A DNA stretch of 64,000 nt from Cellulomonas gelida (GTDB lineage Bacteria; Actinomycetota; Actinomycetes; Actinomycetales; Cellulomonadaceae). Made by a program: the position numbers and the translations under genes. Positions 44,843-54,156 of the stretch are shown one piece after another. The notes below the pieces were generated by a model. That model was not told the DNA's origin and did not search any database. It saw only the letters and a program-made list of their open reading frames with translations. The stretch spans positions 82,076 to 146,075 of the forward strand of contig NZ_BJLQ01000006.1 of NCBI RefSeq assembly GCF_006538725.1, in the 5' to 3' direction. The number at the start of each line of letters is the position of its first letter. Positions within the stretch are counted from its first letter, which is position 1.

Positions 44843-46527
44843 GAGTTCTCCCGGGTGATCGTGACCTCGCCCGCACCGACGGAGACGTCGAGCGACAGCT
44901 GCGGGCTGCCGGTCTCGCTCGCCTGGTCGCGGAAGGTCGAGTCGTCCATGCGGATGCCGCTGGCCGTCTGGTAGTCCCCGTCCACGTCCCACGTGACCTT
45001 GCCGAGCCCGACGCGCACCGCGGCCTGGACCGCGGCGTCGTCGGGGACGACGATCTCGACGCGCCCGGCCCCGACGGACACGGGCACCTGGAGCAGGTCG
45101 TCGCTCAGGGGGACGTCGGTCAGGTCGAGGACGGCGTCGCCCGCACCGAAGTGCAGGCCCTCGGCGGCTGCCGTGCGCGTCGTGACGACGACGGGGTCGG
45201 TGCTCTGGTGGATCCCGGACCCGTCCCAGGCCCAGTCGCGGTGCGTCGCCGCGCCCACGGGGAGGGAGGCGATGAGCGCCATGATCGCCAGGAACCCGAG
45301 CGAGCCGCTGGTGCGACCGCGCAGGCCGGAGACCACCACGCCGATGCCCGCGAGGAGTGCGGTCACCCCGAGCGTCGTGAGCAGTACCGGGCCGTCGAAC
45401 TCACCGGCGCGGTCCGCCGCGAGCAGGCCGGCGAGCGTCAGCAGCGCGAGCGCGACGACGATGCCGATGCTCGTCGCTCCCGGCCCGCGTCGACGCGGGG
45501 GCTTGGGGCGCGGGGGTGCCGACGGGGTCACCGGCCGCGGCCCGTACGCCGTGGGCGTGCCGTACGCGGTGGGCGTGGCGGCGTAGGCGGGCGCCGCCGG
45601 AGCGGCCGGGCCTGACGCGTGGGCCGTGGGCGCCGAGGCGTAGGCCGTGGCCGAGCCGTAGGGGGGACCGGCGTACGGCGAGGTGTACGGCTGCCCGCCG
45701 CCCGAACCCGACGCGTACGCGGGGCTCGTCGCGGTCGCGGAGGCGTAGGGGGCGCCCGGGCCGTAGGGCGTGGTCCGCGGCGCGGGGCCCGACGAGCCGG
45801 GCGTGCCGTACGGCGGGACCGCACCGGCGGGCGGTCGGCCGGGAGCGTGCGTCGCGCGGTTGCGGGAGATCAGAGCGGGCACCGCGATGACGAGCCCGAC
45901 GACGAACCCGAGCCACAGCAGGCCGGACAGGAAGCCGGCGATGTCGTGCGCCCACGGCGGCCCTGCGACGCCCCACCAGCCGTCGCCACGGCCGAGGCCC
46001 ATGACGAGCAGCGCGGCGATGCCCAGCACGGCGATGTCGAAGCGTCCGGCGAACAGCTCCTCGGCGTGGATGCGCCCGTCGCGACGCTCGGGCAGCAGTG
46101 CCCATGCGAGCGCGTACGCCACGGCGCCGACGCCCGACAGCAGCGCGGCGACGACGAACAGGCCGCGCACGATCAGCGGGTCGATGCCGAGCCGGTCGGC
46201 GATGCCGGAGCACACGCCACCGATCCAGCGGTCGTCCGAGCGCTGGACGCCGAACCGGCGGATCGAGCCGAAGAAGCCGGCTCCGGCGACGCCCGGACCG
46301 CCCGCCCCGGGCCCGTCCTGGGGCGGGCTGCCGTACGCGGGGCCGCTCGGGGCGGGACTGCCGTAGGCGGGGCCGCTCGAGGCGGGCTCGGCCGACGACG
46401 CGCTGGAGGCGCTCGCGCCAGGTGTCGTGGCGTGCGTCGTGCCCGGCGCCGTGGTCGGGACCGCGTCCGGGGTCTCGTCGTGCGGTCGCCCCTGACCGGG
46501 GGTCGTGGGTGGGGTCGTCTCGTCCAT
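44839..46527 (-). CDS. PspC domain membrane protein with C-terminal LiaF-like (toastrack) domain
   Basis: The 562-residue protein has a disordered Pro/Gly/Ser N-terminus, a PspC domain at about 95-150 (RWIGGVCSGIADRLGIDPLI, then GAVAYALAWALLPE), further helices, a Tyr/Pro/Ala-rich stretch, more helices and a C-terminal beta-rich domain (VSVGAGRVEIVVPDDAAVQ, LSLDVSVGAGEVTITREN). That end resembles LiaF/toastrack domains linked to envelope-stress sensing. It is divergent from a PspC-histidine kinase gene and coupled to the Thr/Glu-repeat protein. Confidence 0.88.
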   Translation of the reverse strand: MDETTPPTTPGQGRPHDETPDAVPTTAPGTTHATTPGASASSASSAEPASSGPAYGSPAPSGPAYGSPPQDGPGAGGPGVAGAGFFGSIRRFGVQRSDDRWIGGVCSGIADRLGIDPLIVRGLFVVAALLSGVGAVAYALAWALLPERRDGRIHAEELFAGRFDIAVLGIAALLVMGLGRGDGWWGVAGPPWAHDIAGFLSGLLWLGFVVGLVIAVPALISRNRATHAPGRPPAGAVPPYGTPGSSGPAPRTTPYGPGAPYASATATSPAYASGSGGGQPYTSPYAGPPYGSATAYASAPTAHASGPAAPAAPAYAATPTAYGTPTAYGPRPVTPSAPPRPKPPRRRGPGATSIGIVVALALLTLAGLLAADRAGEFDGPVLLTTLGVTALLAGIGVVVSGLRGRTSGSLGFLAIMALIASLPVGAATHRDWAWDGSGIHQSTDPVVVTTRTAAAEGLHFGAGDAVLDLTDVPLSDDLLQVPVSVGAGRVEIVVPDDAAVQAAVRVGLGKVTWDVDGDYQTASGIRMDDSTFRDQASETGSPQLSLDVSVGAGEVTITRENS

Positions 46528-46573
46528 ACGACGATCCTGGCCGCGCGGCGAGCTCCGGCGACATCGGGTTCCC

Positions 46574-46637
46574 CCCTGAGCGGACCCTGAACCTGCCTGG
46601 CCCGACCCCTGGTCCTGACCCTGGAAGTGGCCCCTGA
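46574..46637. repeat. CCCTGA repeats between divergent PspC genes
   Basis: CCCTGA occurs at 46574, 46585 and 46632, with TCCTGA at 46613 in a short GGTC-CT-GACC dyad. They could be binding sites of the neighbouring response regulator, which is a guess. Confidence 0.35.
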
Positions 46638-46685
46638 CCTGCCGTGGACGGCCCCGCGGGCGCGCGGACGTGTGACGATTCTGGT

Positions 46686-48044
46686 GTGGACGTGACCGCC
46701 GAGCCGAGCCTGCCGCCGGGCGCCGTCCCCGCGCGCACGCCGCGCGGGGCGCTGCGTCGGCCGGAGCGCGGTCGCTGGTGCGCGGGCGTGGCCTCGGGCG
46801 TCTCGGCGCACCTCGGACTGCCGCTGCCGGCGGTCCGGGTCGGGTTCGTCGTGCTCACGCTGCTCGGCGGGGTCGGCGTGATGCTCTACGGCTTCTGGTG
46901 GCTCACCGTGCCCGCGGGCGACCCGTGGCGCGCCGCGGCGGACACCCGGCCCAGCGCGCTGTCGCGCGTCGCGCGCCGACCGGCCGAGTCGGGTGAGCGG
47001 GCGTCGCGTCGGTGGCCCGTGACCGACATCGCGGTGGGGCTGCTCCTCGTCGCGATCGCGGTGCTCCTCGCGGCGCTGCGCCAGGACCGGCTCGACGCGG
47101 GCTGGGTGCTCCCGATGCTCGTGGTGCTGGCCGGCGCGGCTCTCGCGTGGAGCCAGCTCGACGAGGTCGCGCGCGGGCGGCTGCGCAGCCGCGCGGGGGG
47201 CCGCACGCCGTTGCCGGTCGTGCGGCTGCTGGGCGGCGTGGTGCTCGCGGGTGTCGGCGTGCTGCTCCTCGTCGGGCAGGCGACCGGGCCGGGGGTCGAC
47301 GCCGCGACGTTCGCCCAGTCCGTCGTCGCCTCGCTCGCGGTGCTCGCCGGGGTCGCGGTCGTCGTCGCACCGTGGTGGCTGCGGCTGTGGCGCGCGCTCG
47401 CGGACGAGCGCGCCGCGCGGGCACGTGAGTCCGAGCGCGCGGACATCGCGGCGCACCTGCACGACTCGGTGCTGCAGACGCTCGCGCTCATCCGCGCGCG
47501 GGCCGACGACCCCGCGGAGGTCGCGCGCATGGCGCGCGCGCAGGAGCGCGAGCTGCGCGAGTGGCTCTACGACGACCGACCGGCCCCGGGCACGTCGCTC
47601 GCGGCCGCGCTGCGGGCCGTGGTCGCCGAGGTCGAGGACTCCCGCTCGGGGCCGGGCGGTGAGCCGGTCGCCGTCGACGCGGTCGTCGTCGGGGACCGCG
47701 TTCCCGACGAGGCGACTGCCGCGCTGCTGCAGGCGACGCGCGAGGCGCTCGTCAACGCGGTCGTGCACGGGCGGCCGCCCGTGTCGCTGTACCTCGAGGT
47801 CGGCACCGACGAGGTCGAGGTCTTCGTCAAGGACCGCGGCGACGGGTTCGACGTCGACGCGATCGGCGCGGACCGGTTCGGGGTGCGCGAGTCCATCATG
47901 GGCCGCGTGCGCCGGCGCGGAGGCACCGCGACCGTGACCAGCAGGGACGGGCAGGGCACCGAGGTGCACCTGTCGATGCCGTTCGCCGCGACGCCGCCGG
48001 TGGCGGCCGAGCCCGGCGAGCCCGTGACCGAGGAGGAGCGATGA
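46686..48044 (+). CDS. Sensor histidine kinase with N-terminal PspC domain
   Basis: The 452-residue kinase begins with a PspC domain (RPERGRWCAGVASGVSAHLG, then GGVGVMLYGFWWLTVPAG), then four membrane helices, a HisKA_3 dimerisation helix with the phospho-acceptor in ADIAAHLHDSVLQTLALI, and a HATPase (ATREALVNAVVHG, DRGDGFDVDAI). It should sense envelope stress and phosphorylate the response regulator whose ATG overlaps its stop. GTG 46686 has GACGAT six bases upstream, a weak -10. Confidence 0.92.
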   Translation: MDVTAEPSLPPGAVPARTPRGALRRPERGRWCAGVASGVSAHLGLPLPAVRVGFVVLTLLGGVGVMLYGFWWLTVPAGDPWRAAADTRPSALSRVARRPAESGERASRRWPVTDIAVGLLLVAIAVLLAALRQDRLDAGWVLPMLVVLAGAALAWSQLDEVARGRLRSRAGGRTPLPVVRLLGGVVLAGVGVLLLVGQATGPGVDAATFAQSVVASLAVLAGVAVVVAPWWLRLWRALADERAARARESERADIAAHLHDSVLQTLALIRARADDPAEVARMARAQERELREWLYDDRPAPGTSLAAALRAVVAEVEDSRSGPGGEPVAVDAVVVGDRVPDEATAALLQATREALVNAVVHGRPPVSLYLEVGTDEVEVFVKDRGDGFDVDAIGADRFGVRESIMGRVRRRGGTATVTSRDGQGTEVHLSMPFAATPPVAAEPGEPVTEEER

Positions 48045-48718
48045 CGCAGGAGGTGCCGGTCGTGCCGGCCGGAGCCGTGGACGTCGTGCTGGTCGACGAC
48101 CACCACCTGTTCCGGACGGGGGTGCGGGCCTCGCTCGACGCTCGGGTGAACGTCGTCGGCGAGGCGGCGAGCGTCGACGAGGCGGTGCACGTCGTGCACG
48201 CGCTCGCACCGCCCGTCGTCCTGCTCGACGTCCACCTGCCCGGCGGCGACGGCGGAGGCGGCGCCGAGGTGATCCGCGCGTGCGCCGATCTCACGAGCAC
48301 GCGGTTCCTGGCGCTCTCGGTCTCCGACGCGGCCGAGGACGTGGTCGCGGTGATCCGTGCGGGCGCGCGGGGGTACGTGACCAAGGCGATCGACGGGCCG
48401 GCTCTGAGCGACGCCGTCCGGCGGGTCGCGGACGGTGACGCGGTGTTCTCGCCGCGGCTCGCGGGGTTCGTGCTCGACGCGTTCGGCGCGGCTGCGGGTG
48501 ACGTCGCGACGGGCGACGACGAGCTCGACCGCCTGAGCGCGCGCGAGCGCGAGGTGATGCGGCTGATCGCGCGCGGCTACACCTACCGCGAGGTCGCGGG
48601 CGAGCTGTTCATCTCGATCAAGACCGTGGAGACCCACGTCTCGGCGGTGCTGCGCAAGCTGCAGCTCTCCAGCCGGCACGAGCTCACGAGATGGGCCGCG
48701 GCTCGTCGTCTGCTGTGA
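48041..48718 (+). CDS. NarL/LuxR-family response regulator
   Basis: A 225-residue regulator: acidic pair VLVDDHHLFRTG, phospho-acceptor Asp63 in VVLLDVHLPGGDG, conserved Lys115 in GYVTKAID, and an HTH DRLSAREREVMRLIARGYTY followed by FISIKTVETHVSAVLRKL. It is coupled to the PspC kinase (ATGA) and probably controls the divergent PspC/toastrack operon. Confidence 0.93.
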   Translation: MTQEVPVVPAGAVDVVLVDDHHLFRTGVRASLDARVNVVGEAASVDEAVHVVHALAPPVVLLDVHLPGGDGGGGAEVIRACADLTSTRFLALSVSDAAEDVVAVIRAGARGYVTKAIDGPALSDAVRRVADGDAVFSPRLAGFVLDAFGAAAGDVATGDDELDRLSAREREVMRLIARGYTYREVAGELFISIKTVETHVSAVLRKLQLSSRHELTRWAAARRLL

Positions 48719-48775
48719 CGGGCTCGACGCCGTTGCCACGTCCTGACATGTTGTCGGCAAGTGCTCCCGCTCCCG

Positions 48776-48781
48776 TACGCT
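48776..48781 (+). promoter_or_regulatory. -10 hexamer of the 114-residue membrane protein gene
   Basis: TACGCT ends seven bases before ATG 48789. Confidence 0.5.
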
Positions 48782-48788
48782 GTGCCGC

Positions 48789-49133
48789 ATGGAGCTCCTG
48801 AAGAACCTGCTGCTCGTCCTGCACCTGATCGGCTGGGCCATGGTCCTCGGTGGCGTGCTCGCCACCATGCGTGCCCCGAAGCTCGCGCCGGGCGTCCTGC
48901 ACGGTGCCCTGACCGCGCTCGTGACCGGCATCCTCATGGTCGGCGTCATCGAGATGGGCGACCTGCACCCGGTCGACCACGCCAAGATCGGCGTGAAGCT
49001 CGTCATCGCGCTCGTGGTCACGGCGCTCGTCGTCGTCGGCCAGCGCAAGCCCGAGAAGGTCACGACCGGGTACCTGGGCGCGATCGCCGGCCTGACCGTC
49101 GCCAACGTCGCGATCGCGGTGCTCTGGCGCTGA
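48789..49133 (+). CDS. Hypothetical four-helix membrane protein
   Basis: The 114-residue protein has four hydrophobic segments (LLLVLHLIGWAMVLGGVLA, GALTALVTGILMVGVI, IGVKLVIALVVTALVVVG, AIAGLTVANVAIAVLW) with a His in helix 1 and an Asp-His pair before helix 3. That is reminiscent of small CopD-like or haem membrane proteins, but no family is certain. It is monocistronic with its own promoter and terminator. Confidence 0.75.
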   Translation: MELLKNLLLVLHLIGWAMVLGGVLATMRAPKLAPGVLHGALTALVTGILMVGVIEMGDLHPVDHAKIGVKLVIALVVTALVVVGQRKPEKVTTGYLGAIAGLTVANVAIAVLWR

Positions 49134-49141
49134 CCGCGACG

Positions 49142-49180
49142 TGCTCGAGCGTCAGGCTGCGACGGCCTGGCGCTCGAGCA
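49142..49180 (+). terminator. Terminator after the four-helix protein gene
   Basis: TGCTCGAGCGTCAGGC pairs with GCCTGGCGCTCGAGCA, with one G-U pair. Confidence 0.75.
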
Positions 49181-49198
49181 TCTGCGTCCCGTCTGGTC

Positions 49199-49225
49199 TC
49201 AGTCGCGGGCGAGGGCTGCCGATAG
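49199..49225 (+). promoter_or_regulatory. Candidate sigma-28 (FliA-type) promoter of the chemoreceptor gene
   Basis: GCCGATAG at 49218-49225 matches the -10 of flagellar sigma factors at 7 of 8 bases; TCAG is 15 bases upstream, a weak -35. Chemoreceptor genes are classic FliA targets. Confidence 0.45.
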
Positions 49226-49262
49226 GCCGTGGGACACGTCCCTCGGTGACACGGAGCCAGCA

Positions 49263-50840
49263 ATGCGGATGTCCTCGATGTCCATCGTCCAGAAGCTCGC
49301 CGCGCTGGTCACGCTCACGGCGCTCGGCCTCGCCGTGCTCACGGTGCTCGCCGTGGTGCGCGCCGAGCAGCGGATCATGTCCGAGCGCCGCGCCGCGACG
49401 CAGCAGGTGGTCGAGACCGCGCTCGGGGTCGTCGAGCACTACGGAGAGCTGGCGACGACCGGCGCGCTCTCCGAGCAGGCCGCGCAGCAGGCCGCGACCG
49501 ACGCCGTCGCGGGCCTGCGGTACTCGGGCGACGAGTACTTCTGGATCAACGACATGGGTCCGACGATGGTCATGCACCCCGTCAAGCCCGAGCTCGACGG
49601 GACCGACCTGTCCGGTCAGGTGGACCCCGACGGCACGCAGATCTTCGTCGAGTTCGTCGACGTCGTCCGCGCGCAGGGCGCCGGGTTCGTCTCCTACCAG
49701 TGGCCCAAGCCCGGCGCCGAGGACCCCCAGCCCAAGGTCTCGTACGTCGCGGGCTACGAGCCGTGGGGCTGGGTGATCGGCTCGGGCGTGTACGTCGACG
49801 ACGTGCGCGGGGCCGCGGTCGTCGACGCGCGTGGGCTCCTCGCCGCGGGCGTCGCCGTGCTGGTCGCGGTCGCGTTGGCCGGGCTGGTCGTCGCGCGGTC
49901 CGTCGTGAGCCCCGTCACCGGCGCCACGCGCGCGTTGACGGACGGCGACGCGGGTGCGCGGCTGCCCGTGGGCTCGGGGCGCACCGAGCTCGACCGGCTG
50001 GCGCTCGCGCTCAACGGGACGCTCGACCGCTCCGCCGCTGTCGCCTCCGACGTGGACGCGGCGTCCAACGACCTGCTCGACGCCGCGCAGCGCCTCGTCT
50101 CCGCGGGCGACGAGCTCGGCGAGGCGGCCGCCGACGCGGTCTCGCGCACGAGCGACGCGGGGGTTTCGGCGCGCAGCGTGAGCGAGGGCATCGACACGGT
50201 CGCTGCGGGGACGCACCAGATGGGCGCGTCGATCGGGGAGATCGCGCGCAACGCCGCGGAGGTCGCCCGCATCGCGTCGCACGCCGTCGACGCGGCGGAG
50301 CGCACCAACCGCACGGTCGCGACGCTCGGCGAGTCCTCGGCCGAGATCGGCTCGGTCGTGAAGGTGATCACCTCGATCGCGGAGCAGACCAACCTGCTCG
50401 CGCTCAACGCGACCATTGAGGCCGCGCGGGCCGGCGAGGCCGGCAAGGGCTTCGCGGTCGTCGCGGGCGAGGTCAAGGAGCTCGCGTCCGAGACCGCGCG
50501 AGCGACCGGGGACATCGCCTCGCGGGTCGAGTCGATCCAGGAGGCGGTCGCGCAGGCGGCGGCCGAGATCGGCCAGATCACCGAGGTGATCGGCCAGATC
50601 AACGACTTCCAGACGACGATCGCCGGGGCGGTCGAGGAGCAGACGGCCACGACGTCCGCGATGGCGTCGGCCGTCGCCGAGGTCGCCGAGGGCGGGCGGC
50701 GTGTGGCGGCGGTGCTCGAGGAGGTCGGCGCGGCCACGGCGCGCACGAGCGGCGAGATCGACACGATCCGGTCGGCGGCGCACGAGCTCGGCTCGACGTC
50801 GCACCGGCTGCGCGAGACGGTGGGCGCCCTGGCGGTCTGA
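49263..50840 (+). CDS. Methyl-accepting chemotaxis protein with single Cache domain
   Basis: The 525-residue receptor has a first membrane helix ([19 protein letters not shown]), an extracellular sCache_2 domain ([20 protein letters not shown], then [18 protein letters not shown]), a second helix, a HAMP-like linker and a signalling domain with the hairpin tip [20 protein letters not shown]. The ligand is unknown; related Cache domains bind small carboxylates. It implies flagellar motility genes elsewhere. ATG 49263 follows GGAGCC. Confidence 0.93.
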   Translation: MRMSSMSIVQKLAALVTLTALGLAVLTVLAVVRAEQRIMSERRAATQQVVETALGVVEHYGELATTGALSEQAAQQAATDAVAGLRYSGDEYFWINDMGPTMVMHPVKPELDGTDLSGQVDPDGTQIFVEFVDVVRAQGAGFVSYQWPKPGAEDPQPKVSYVAGYEPWGWVIGSGVYVDDVRGAAVVDARGLLAAGVAVLVAVALAGLVVARSVVSPVTGATRALTDGDAGARLPVGSGRTELDRLALALNGTLDRSAAVASDVDAASNDLLDAAQRLVSAGDELGEAAADAVSRTSDAGVSARSVSEGIDTVAAGTHQMGASIGEIARNAAEVARIASHAVDAAERTNRTVATLGESSAEIGSVVKVITSIAEQTNLLALNATIEAARAGEAGKGFAVVAGEVKELASETARATGDIASRVESIQEAVAQAAAEIGQITEVIGQINDFQTTIAGAVEEQTATTSAMASAVAEVAEGGRRVAAVLEEVGAATARTSGEIDTIRSAAHELGSTSHRLRETVGALAV

Positions 50841-50923
50841 CCCCGCGCCTCACCGCGTGGCACGACCGCACCCGCGCCGTCCGGGCACGCCTGGCGCGCA
50901 CGCCGGTACGACGACGGGTCCCG

Positions 50924-50929
50924 TAGGGT
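50924..50929 (+). promoter_or_regulatory. -10 hexamer of the DUF456 gene
   Basis: TAGGGT ends six bases before GTG 50936. Confidence 0.5.
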
Positions 50930-50935
50930 CGCCGC

Positions 50936-51418
50936 GTGAGCGGGATCGCGGAGGTCGTCGTCGGGCTCGTCGTGCTCGTCGGGTTGTTCGGCGTCGTCGT
51001 GCAGGTGCTGCCCGGCGCGCTGCTGGTCGCCGGTGCGGTCGTGGTGTGGGGCGTCGTGACGGGCGGCGCGGCCGGCTGGACGGTCGTCGCGGTCGCCGTG
51101 CTCGCGACCCTGGTCGCAGCGGTGGGCAAGTACCTGCTCGCCGGCCGGCACCTCAAGCGCGCGGGTGTGCCGAACAGCACGCTCGTGTGGGGCGGCCTGG
51201 CGGGCGTCGTGCTGTTCTTCCTCATCCCGGTGATCGGGTTGCCCCTCGGTTTCGTCGGCGGGACGTACCTCGCGGAGTGGGTCCGCGTGCGCGACGCGCG
51301 TCCCGCCTGGCGCGCCACAGTCGCAGCGATGCAGGCCACGGGCCTGTCGATCCTCGTGGAGCTCGCGGGCGCGATGATCGTCACGGTCGCGTGGCTCGTC
51401 GGGCTCGCGGTGACGTGA
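50936..51418 (+). CDS. DUF456 membrane protein
   Basis: The 160-residue protein has about four helices in the DUF456 pattern: VVVGLVVLVGLFGVVVQVLP, GWTVVAVAVLATLVAAVG, then GGLAGVVLFFLIPVIGLPLG and a C-terminal SILVELAGAMIVTVAWLVGL. The Gly-Leu-Pro-Leu-Gly motif is typical. Function is unknown. It lies upstream of the uvrD gene on the same strand. Confidence 0.85.
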   Translation: MSGIAEVVVGLVVLVGLFGVVVQVLPGALLVAGAVVVWGVVTGGAAGWTVVAVAVLATLVAAVGKYLLAGRHLKRAGVPNSTLVWGGLAGVVLFFLIPVIGLPLGFVGGTYLAEWVRVRDARPAWRATVAAMQATGLSILVELAGAMIVTVAWLVGLAVT

Positions 51419-51476
51419 CGGGACCGGGGTGCGGGCGTCCCTCGGTGTCGGTGGCGGGACCTAGGCTGGACGCGCC

Positions 51477-54053
51477 ATGACGTCGCTCTTCGATCACCTG
51501 CCCTCGTCCCTCGGCGCCGCCTTCGGTGCGGCCGCCGCCCGCTCGCACACGGGTGAGTCCTCCGGGCTCCCGCTCGTCGTGCCCCCGCGCACGGACGGCG
51601 CCGACGAGCCGGACGACACGTCCGCGCACCGCGCCCGCCGCGAGGAGGACGAGGCCGCGCGGACCGCGCGCGCCGACGCGCTGCTCGAGGGTCTCAACCC
51701 CCAGCAGCGTGAGGCGGTCGTGCACCACGGCGGCCCGCTGCTGATCGTGGCCGGCGCGGGTTCGGGCAAGACGAGGGTGCTCGCGCACCGCATCGCGTAC
51801 CTGCTCGCGACGCGGCGGGCGCGCGCGGGCGAGGTCCTGGCGATCACGTTCACGAACAAGGCCGCGGCCGAGATGCGCGAGCGCGTCGGCGGTCTCGTGG
51901 GCCCGGCCGCCGCGGGCCGGATGTGGGTCTCGACGTTCCACTCCGCGTGCGTGCGGATCCTGCGCCGCGAGGCGAGCACGCTCGGCCTGCGCTCGAGCTT
52001 CTCGATCTACGACTCGGCGGACTCCCAGCGCCTGCTCACGCTCGTCGCGCGCGAGCTCGACCTGGACCCGAAGAAGTACCCCGCCAAGGCGCTCGCGTCC
52101 AAGATCTCCGCGCTCAAGGACGAGCTGGTGGACCCGGAGACGTTCGCGGCGACGTCGGGCGGCGGCAGCGCCAACGACTTCGACTCGGCGCTCGCGCAGG
52201 TCTACATGCGCTACCAGGCGCGGCTGCGTCAGGCGCACGCGCTCGACTTCGACGACCTGATCATGACGACCGTGCACCTGCTGCAGGCGTTCCCGGCGGT
52301 CGCCGAGCACTACCGGCGGCGGTTCCGGCACGTGCTCGTCGACGAGTACCAGGACACCAACCACGCGCAGTACGTGCTCGTGCGCGAGCTGGTGGGCACG
52401 GGGGAGGGCGACGTCGAGCGCGGCGAGCTCACGGTCGTGGGCGACGCGGACCAGTCGATCTACGCGTTCCGCGGCGCCAGCATCCGCAACATCCTCGAGT
52501 TCGAGGCCGACTACCCGGACGCGCGCACGATCCTGCTCGAGCAGAACTACCGCTCGACCCAGACGATCCTGTCGGCCGCCAACGCGGTCATCAGCAAGAA
52601 CCCCGGGCGCAAGCCCAAGCGCCTGTGGACCGACTCCGGCGCGGGCGCGCAGATCGTTGCCTACGTGGCCGACGACGAGCGCGAGGAGTCGCGGTTCGTC
52701 GTCGAGGAGATCGACCGGCTGGGCGACTCGGCGGGCGTGCGGCCGGGCGACGTCGCGATCTTCTACCGGGCCAACGCGCAGTCGCGCGTGATCGAGGACG
52801 CGCTCGTGCGCGTCGGGCTGCCCTACAAGCTCGTCGGCGGGACGCGCTTCTACGAGCGGCGTGAGATCAAGGACGCTGTTGCGTACCTGCGCGCGGTCGC
52901 GAACCCCGACGACGACGTCAACCTGCGCCGCATCCTCAACGTCCCCAAGCGCGGGCTGGGCGAGCGGTCGGAGGCGATGGTCGCGTCGTTCGCCGAGCGT
53001 GAGCGCATCTCGTTCGGCGCCGCGCTCGAGCGGCTCGACGAGGTCCCCGGCCTCGGGACGCGCGCCGTGACGGGCCTGAGCGCGTTCGTCGAGCTCATGT
53101 CGGGGCTGCGCGCGCTCGCCGCGACCGCTGGCCCTGCCGAGGTGCTCGGCGCTGTGCTCGACCGCAGCGGCTACCTGGCCGAGCTGCGCGCGAGCGAGGA
53201 CCCGCAGGACGGGTCGCGCGTCGAGAACCTCGCGGAGCTGCACGCCGTGGCCACCGAGTTCGAGCAGAGCGACCCGGACGGCGACCTGGCGGACTTCCTC
53301 GAGCGCGTCTCGCTCGTGGCCGACTCCGACCAGATCCCGTCGCCGGACGGCGGGGACGACGCGGACGCCGACGACAAGCCGGAGCCCGGAGTCGTCACGC
53401 TCATGACGCTGCACACCGCGAAGGGGCTCGAGTTCCCGGTCGTGTTCCTCACCGGCATGGAGGACGGGACGTTCCCGCACATGCGGTCGTTGTCCGACCC
53501 GGACCAGCTCGCGGAGGAGCGGCGGCTCGCGTACGTCGGCCTGACGCGCGCGCGAGAGCGGTTGTACATCTCGCGTGCGGCGATCCGTACCGCGTGGGGC
53601 GTACCCAACGAGTTCCCGCCGAGCAGGTTCCTCGGCGACCTGCCCGAGGAGCTCATCGACTGGCGGCGGCGCGAGTCGTCGACGTCGCAGCTGCGGGGCG
53701 GCTGGGGCTCGGGCTTCGGGTCCGGGGGTCGCTCGTCGGGCGGCTACGGCTCGAGCCGGGCCGGTTCGGGTGGGTACGGCTCGGGTGGGTACGGCTCGGC
53801 CTCGGGGCGTGAGGAGCGCGAGAAGCGTCCCGCGCTGCCCTCGACGGGCGCGACCTTCGGCTCGGCGACGCCGCGCCCGGTCACGGCGATCCCGCAGCTC
53901 GCGATCGGTGACCGCGTGACGCACGACGCGTACGGGCTGGGATCGGTCGTCGCGCTCGAGGGCACCGGGCACAACGCGGTCGTCAAGGTGGACTTCGGCA
54001 GCGAGGGGATGAAGCGCCTGCTCCTGCGGTTCTCGCCGGTCACGAAGCTGTAG
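51477..54053 (+). CDS. pcrA: UvrD/PcrA-type DNA helicase
   Basis: An SF1A 3'-5' helicase of 858 residues. Seen are the Q-motif LNPQQREAV (73-81), Walker A GAGSGKT (93-99), ITFTNKAAAEMRERV, DEYQDTNHAQY (Walker B), GDADQSIYAFRGA, QNYRSTQTIL, and late TLHTAKGLEFPVVFLTGMEDG plus VGLTRARERLY. A Gly/Ser/Tyr-rich linker (about 740-785) leads to a C-terminal Tudor-like domain (VTHDAYGLGSVVALEG) that binds RNA polymerase in relatives. It serves nucleotide excision and transcription-coupled repair and clears replication blocks. ATG 51477 has TAGGCT nine bases upstream. Confidence 0.94.
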   Translation: MTSLFDHLPSSLGAAFGAAAARSHTGESSGLPLVVPPRTDGADEPDDTSAHRARREEDEAARTARADALLEGLNPQQREAVVHHGGPLLIVAGAGSGKTRVLAHRIAYLLATRRARAGEVLAITFTNKAAAEMRERVGGLVGPAAAGRMWVSTFHSACVRILRREASTLGLRSSFSIYDSADSQRLLTLVARELDLDPKKYPAKALASKISALKDELVDPETFAATSGGGSANDFDSALAQVYMRYQARLRQAHALDFDDLIMTTVHLLQAFPAVAEHYRRRFRHVLVDEYQDTNHAQYVLVRELVGTGEGDVERGELTVVGDADQSIYAFRGASIRNILEFEADYPDARTILLEQNYRSTQTILSAANAVISKNPGRKPKRLWTDSGAGAQIVAYVADDEREESRFVVEEIDRLGDSAGVRPGDVAIFYRANAQSRVIEDALVRVGLPYKLVGGTRFYERREIKDAVAYLRAVANPDDDVNLRRILNVPKRGLGERSEAMVASFAERERISFGAALERLDEVPGLGTRAVTGLSAFVELMSGLRALAATAGPAEVLGAVLDRSGYLAELRASEDPQDGSRVENLAELHAVATEFEQSDPDGDLADFLERVSLVADSDQIPSPDGGDDADADDKPEPGVVTLMTLHTAKGLEFPVVFLTGMEDGTFPHMRSLSDPDQLAEERRLAYVGLTRARERLYISRAAIRTAWGVPNEFPPSRFLGDLPEELIDWRRRESSTSQLRGGWGSGFGSGGRSSGGYGSSRAGSGGYGSGGYGSASGREEREKRPALPSTGATFGSATPRPVTAIPQLAIGDRVTHDAYGLGSVVALEGTGHNAVVKVDFGSEGMKRLLLRFSPVTKL

Positions 54054-54114
54054 GCGCAGGTCACGGATGTGCGCGTGCGCGGAGTGTCCATCCCTCGCCC
54101 CTTCAGTGCCGATC

Positions 54115-54120
54115 TAGCCT
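54115..54120 (+). promoter_or_regulatory. -10 hexamer before the acyltransferase leader ORF
   Basis: TAGCCT is six bases before the ATG of the nine-codon leader, so the message would start at that ATG. Confidence 0.5.
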
Positions 54121-54126
54121 CGTCCC

Positions 54127-54156
54127 ATGAGCTCTGCGTGTGAGGAGTGCCCGTGA
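54127..54156 (+). CDS. Leaderless nine-residue upstream ORF (MSSACEECP)
   Basis: ATG 54127 opens a short frame ending in TGA at 54154-54156, which overlaps the GTG (54153) of the acyltransferase gene. The ORF holds two Cys codons and contains the Shine-Dalgarno GAGGAG (54142-54147) of the main gene. Leaderless Cys-rich leader peptides act as cysteine-responsive attenuators in mycobacteria; two Cys in nine codons makes that possible here, not shown. Confidence 0.45.
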   Translation: MSSACEECP

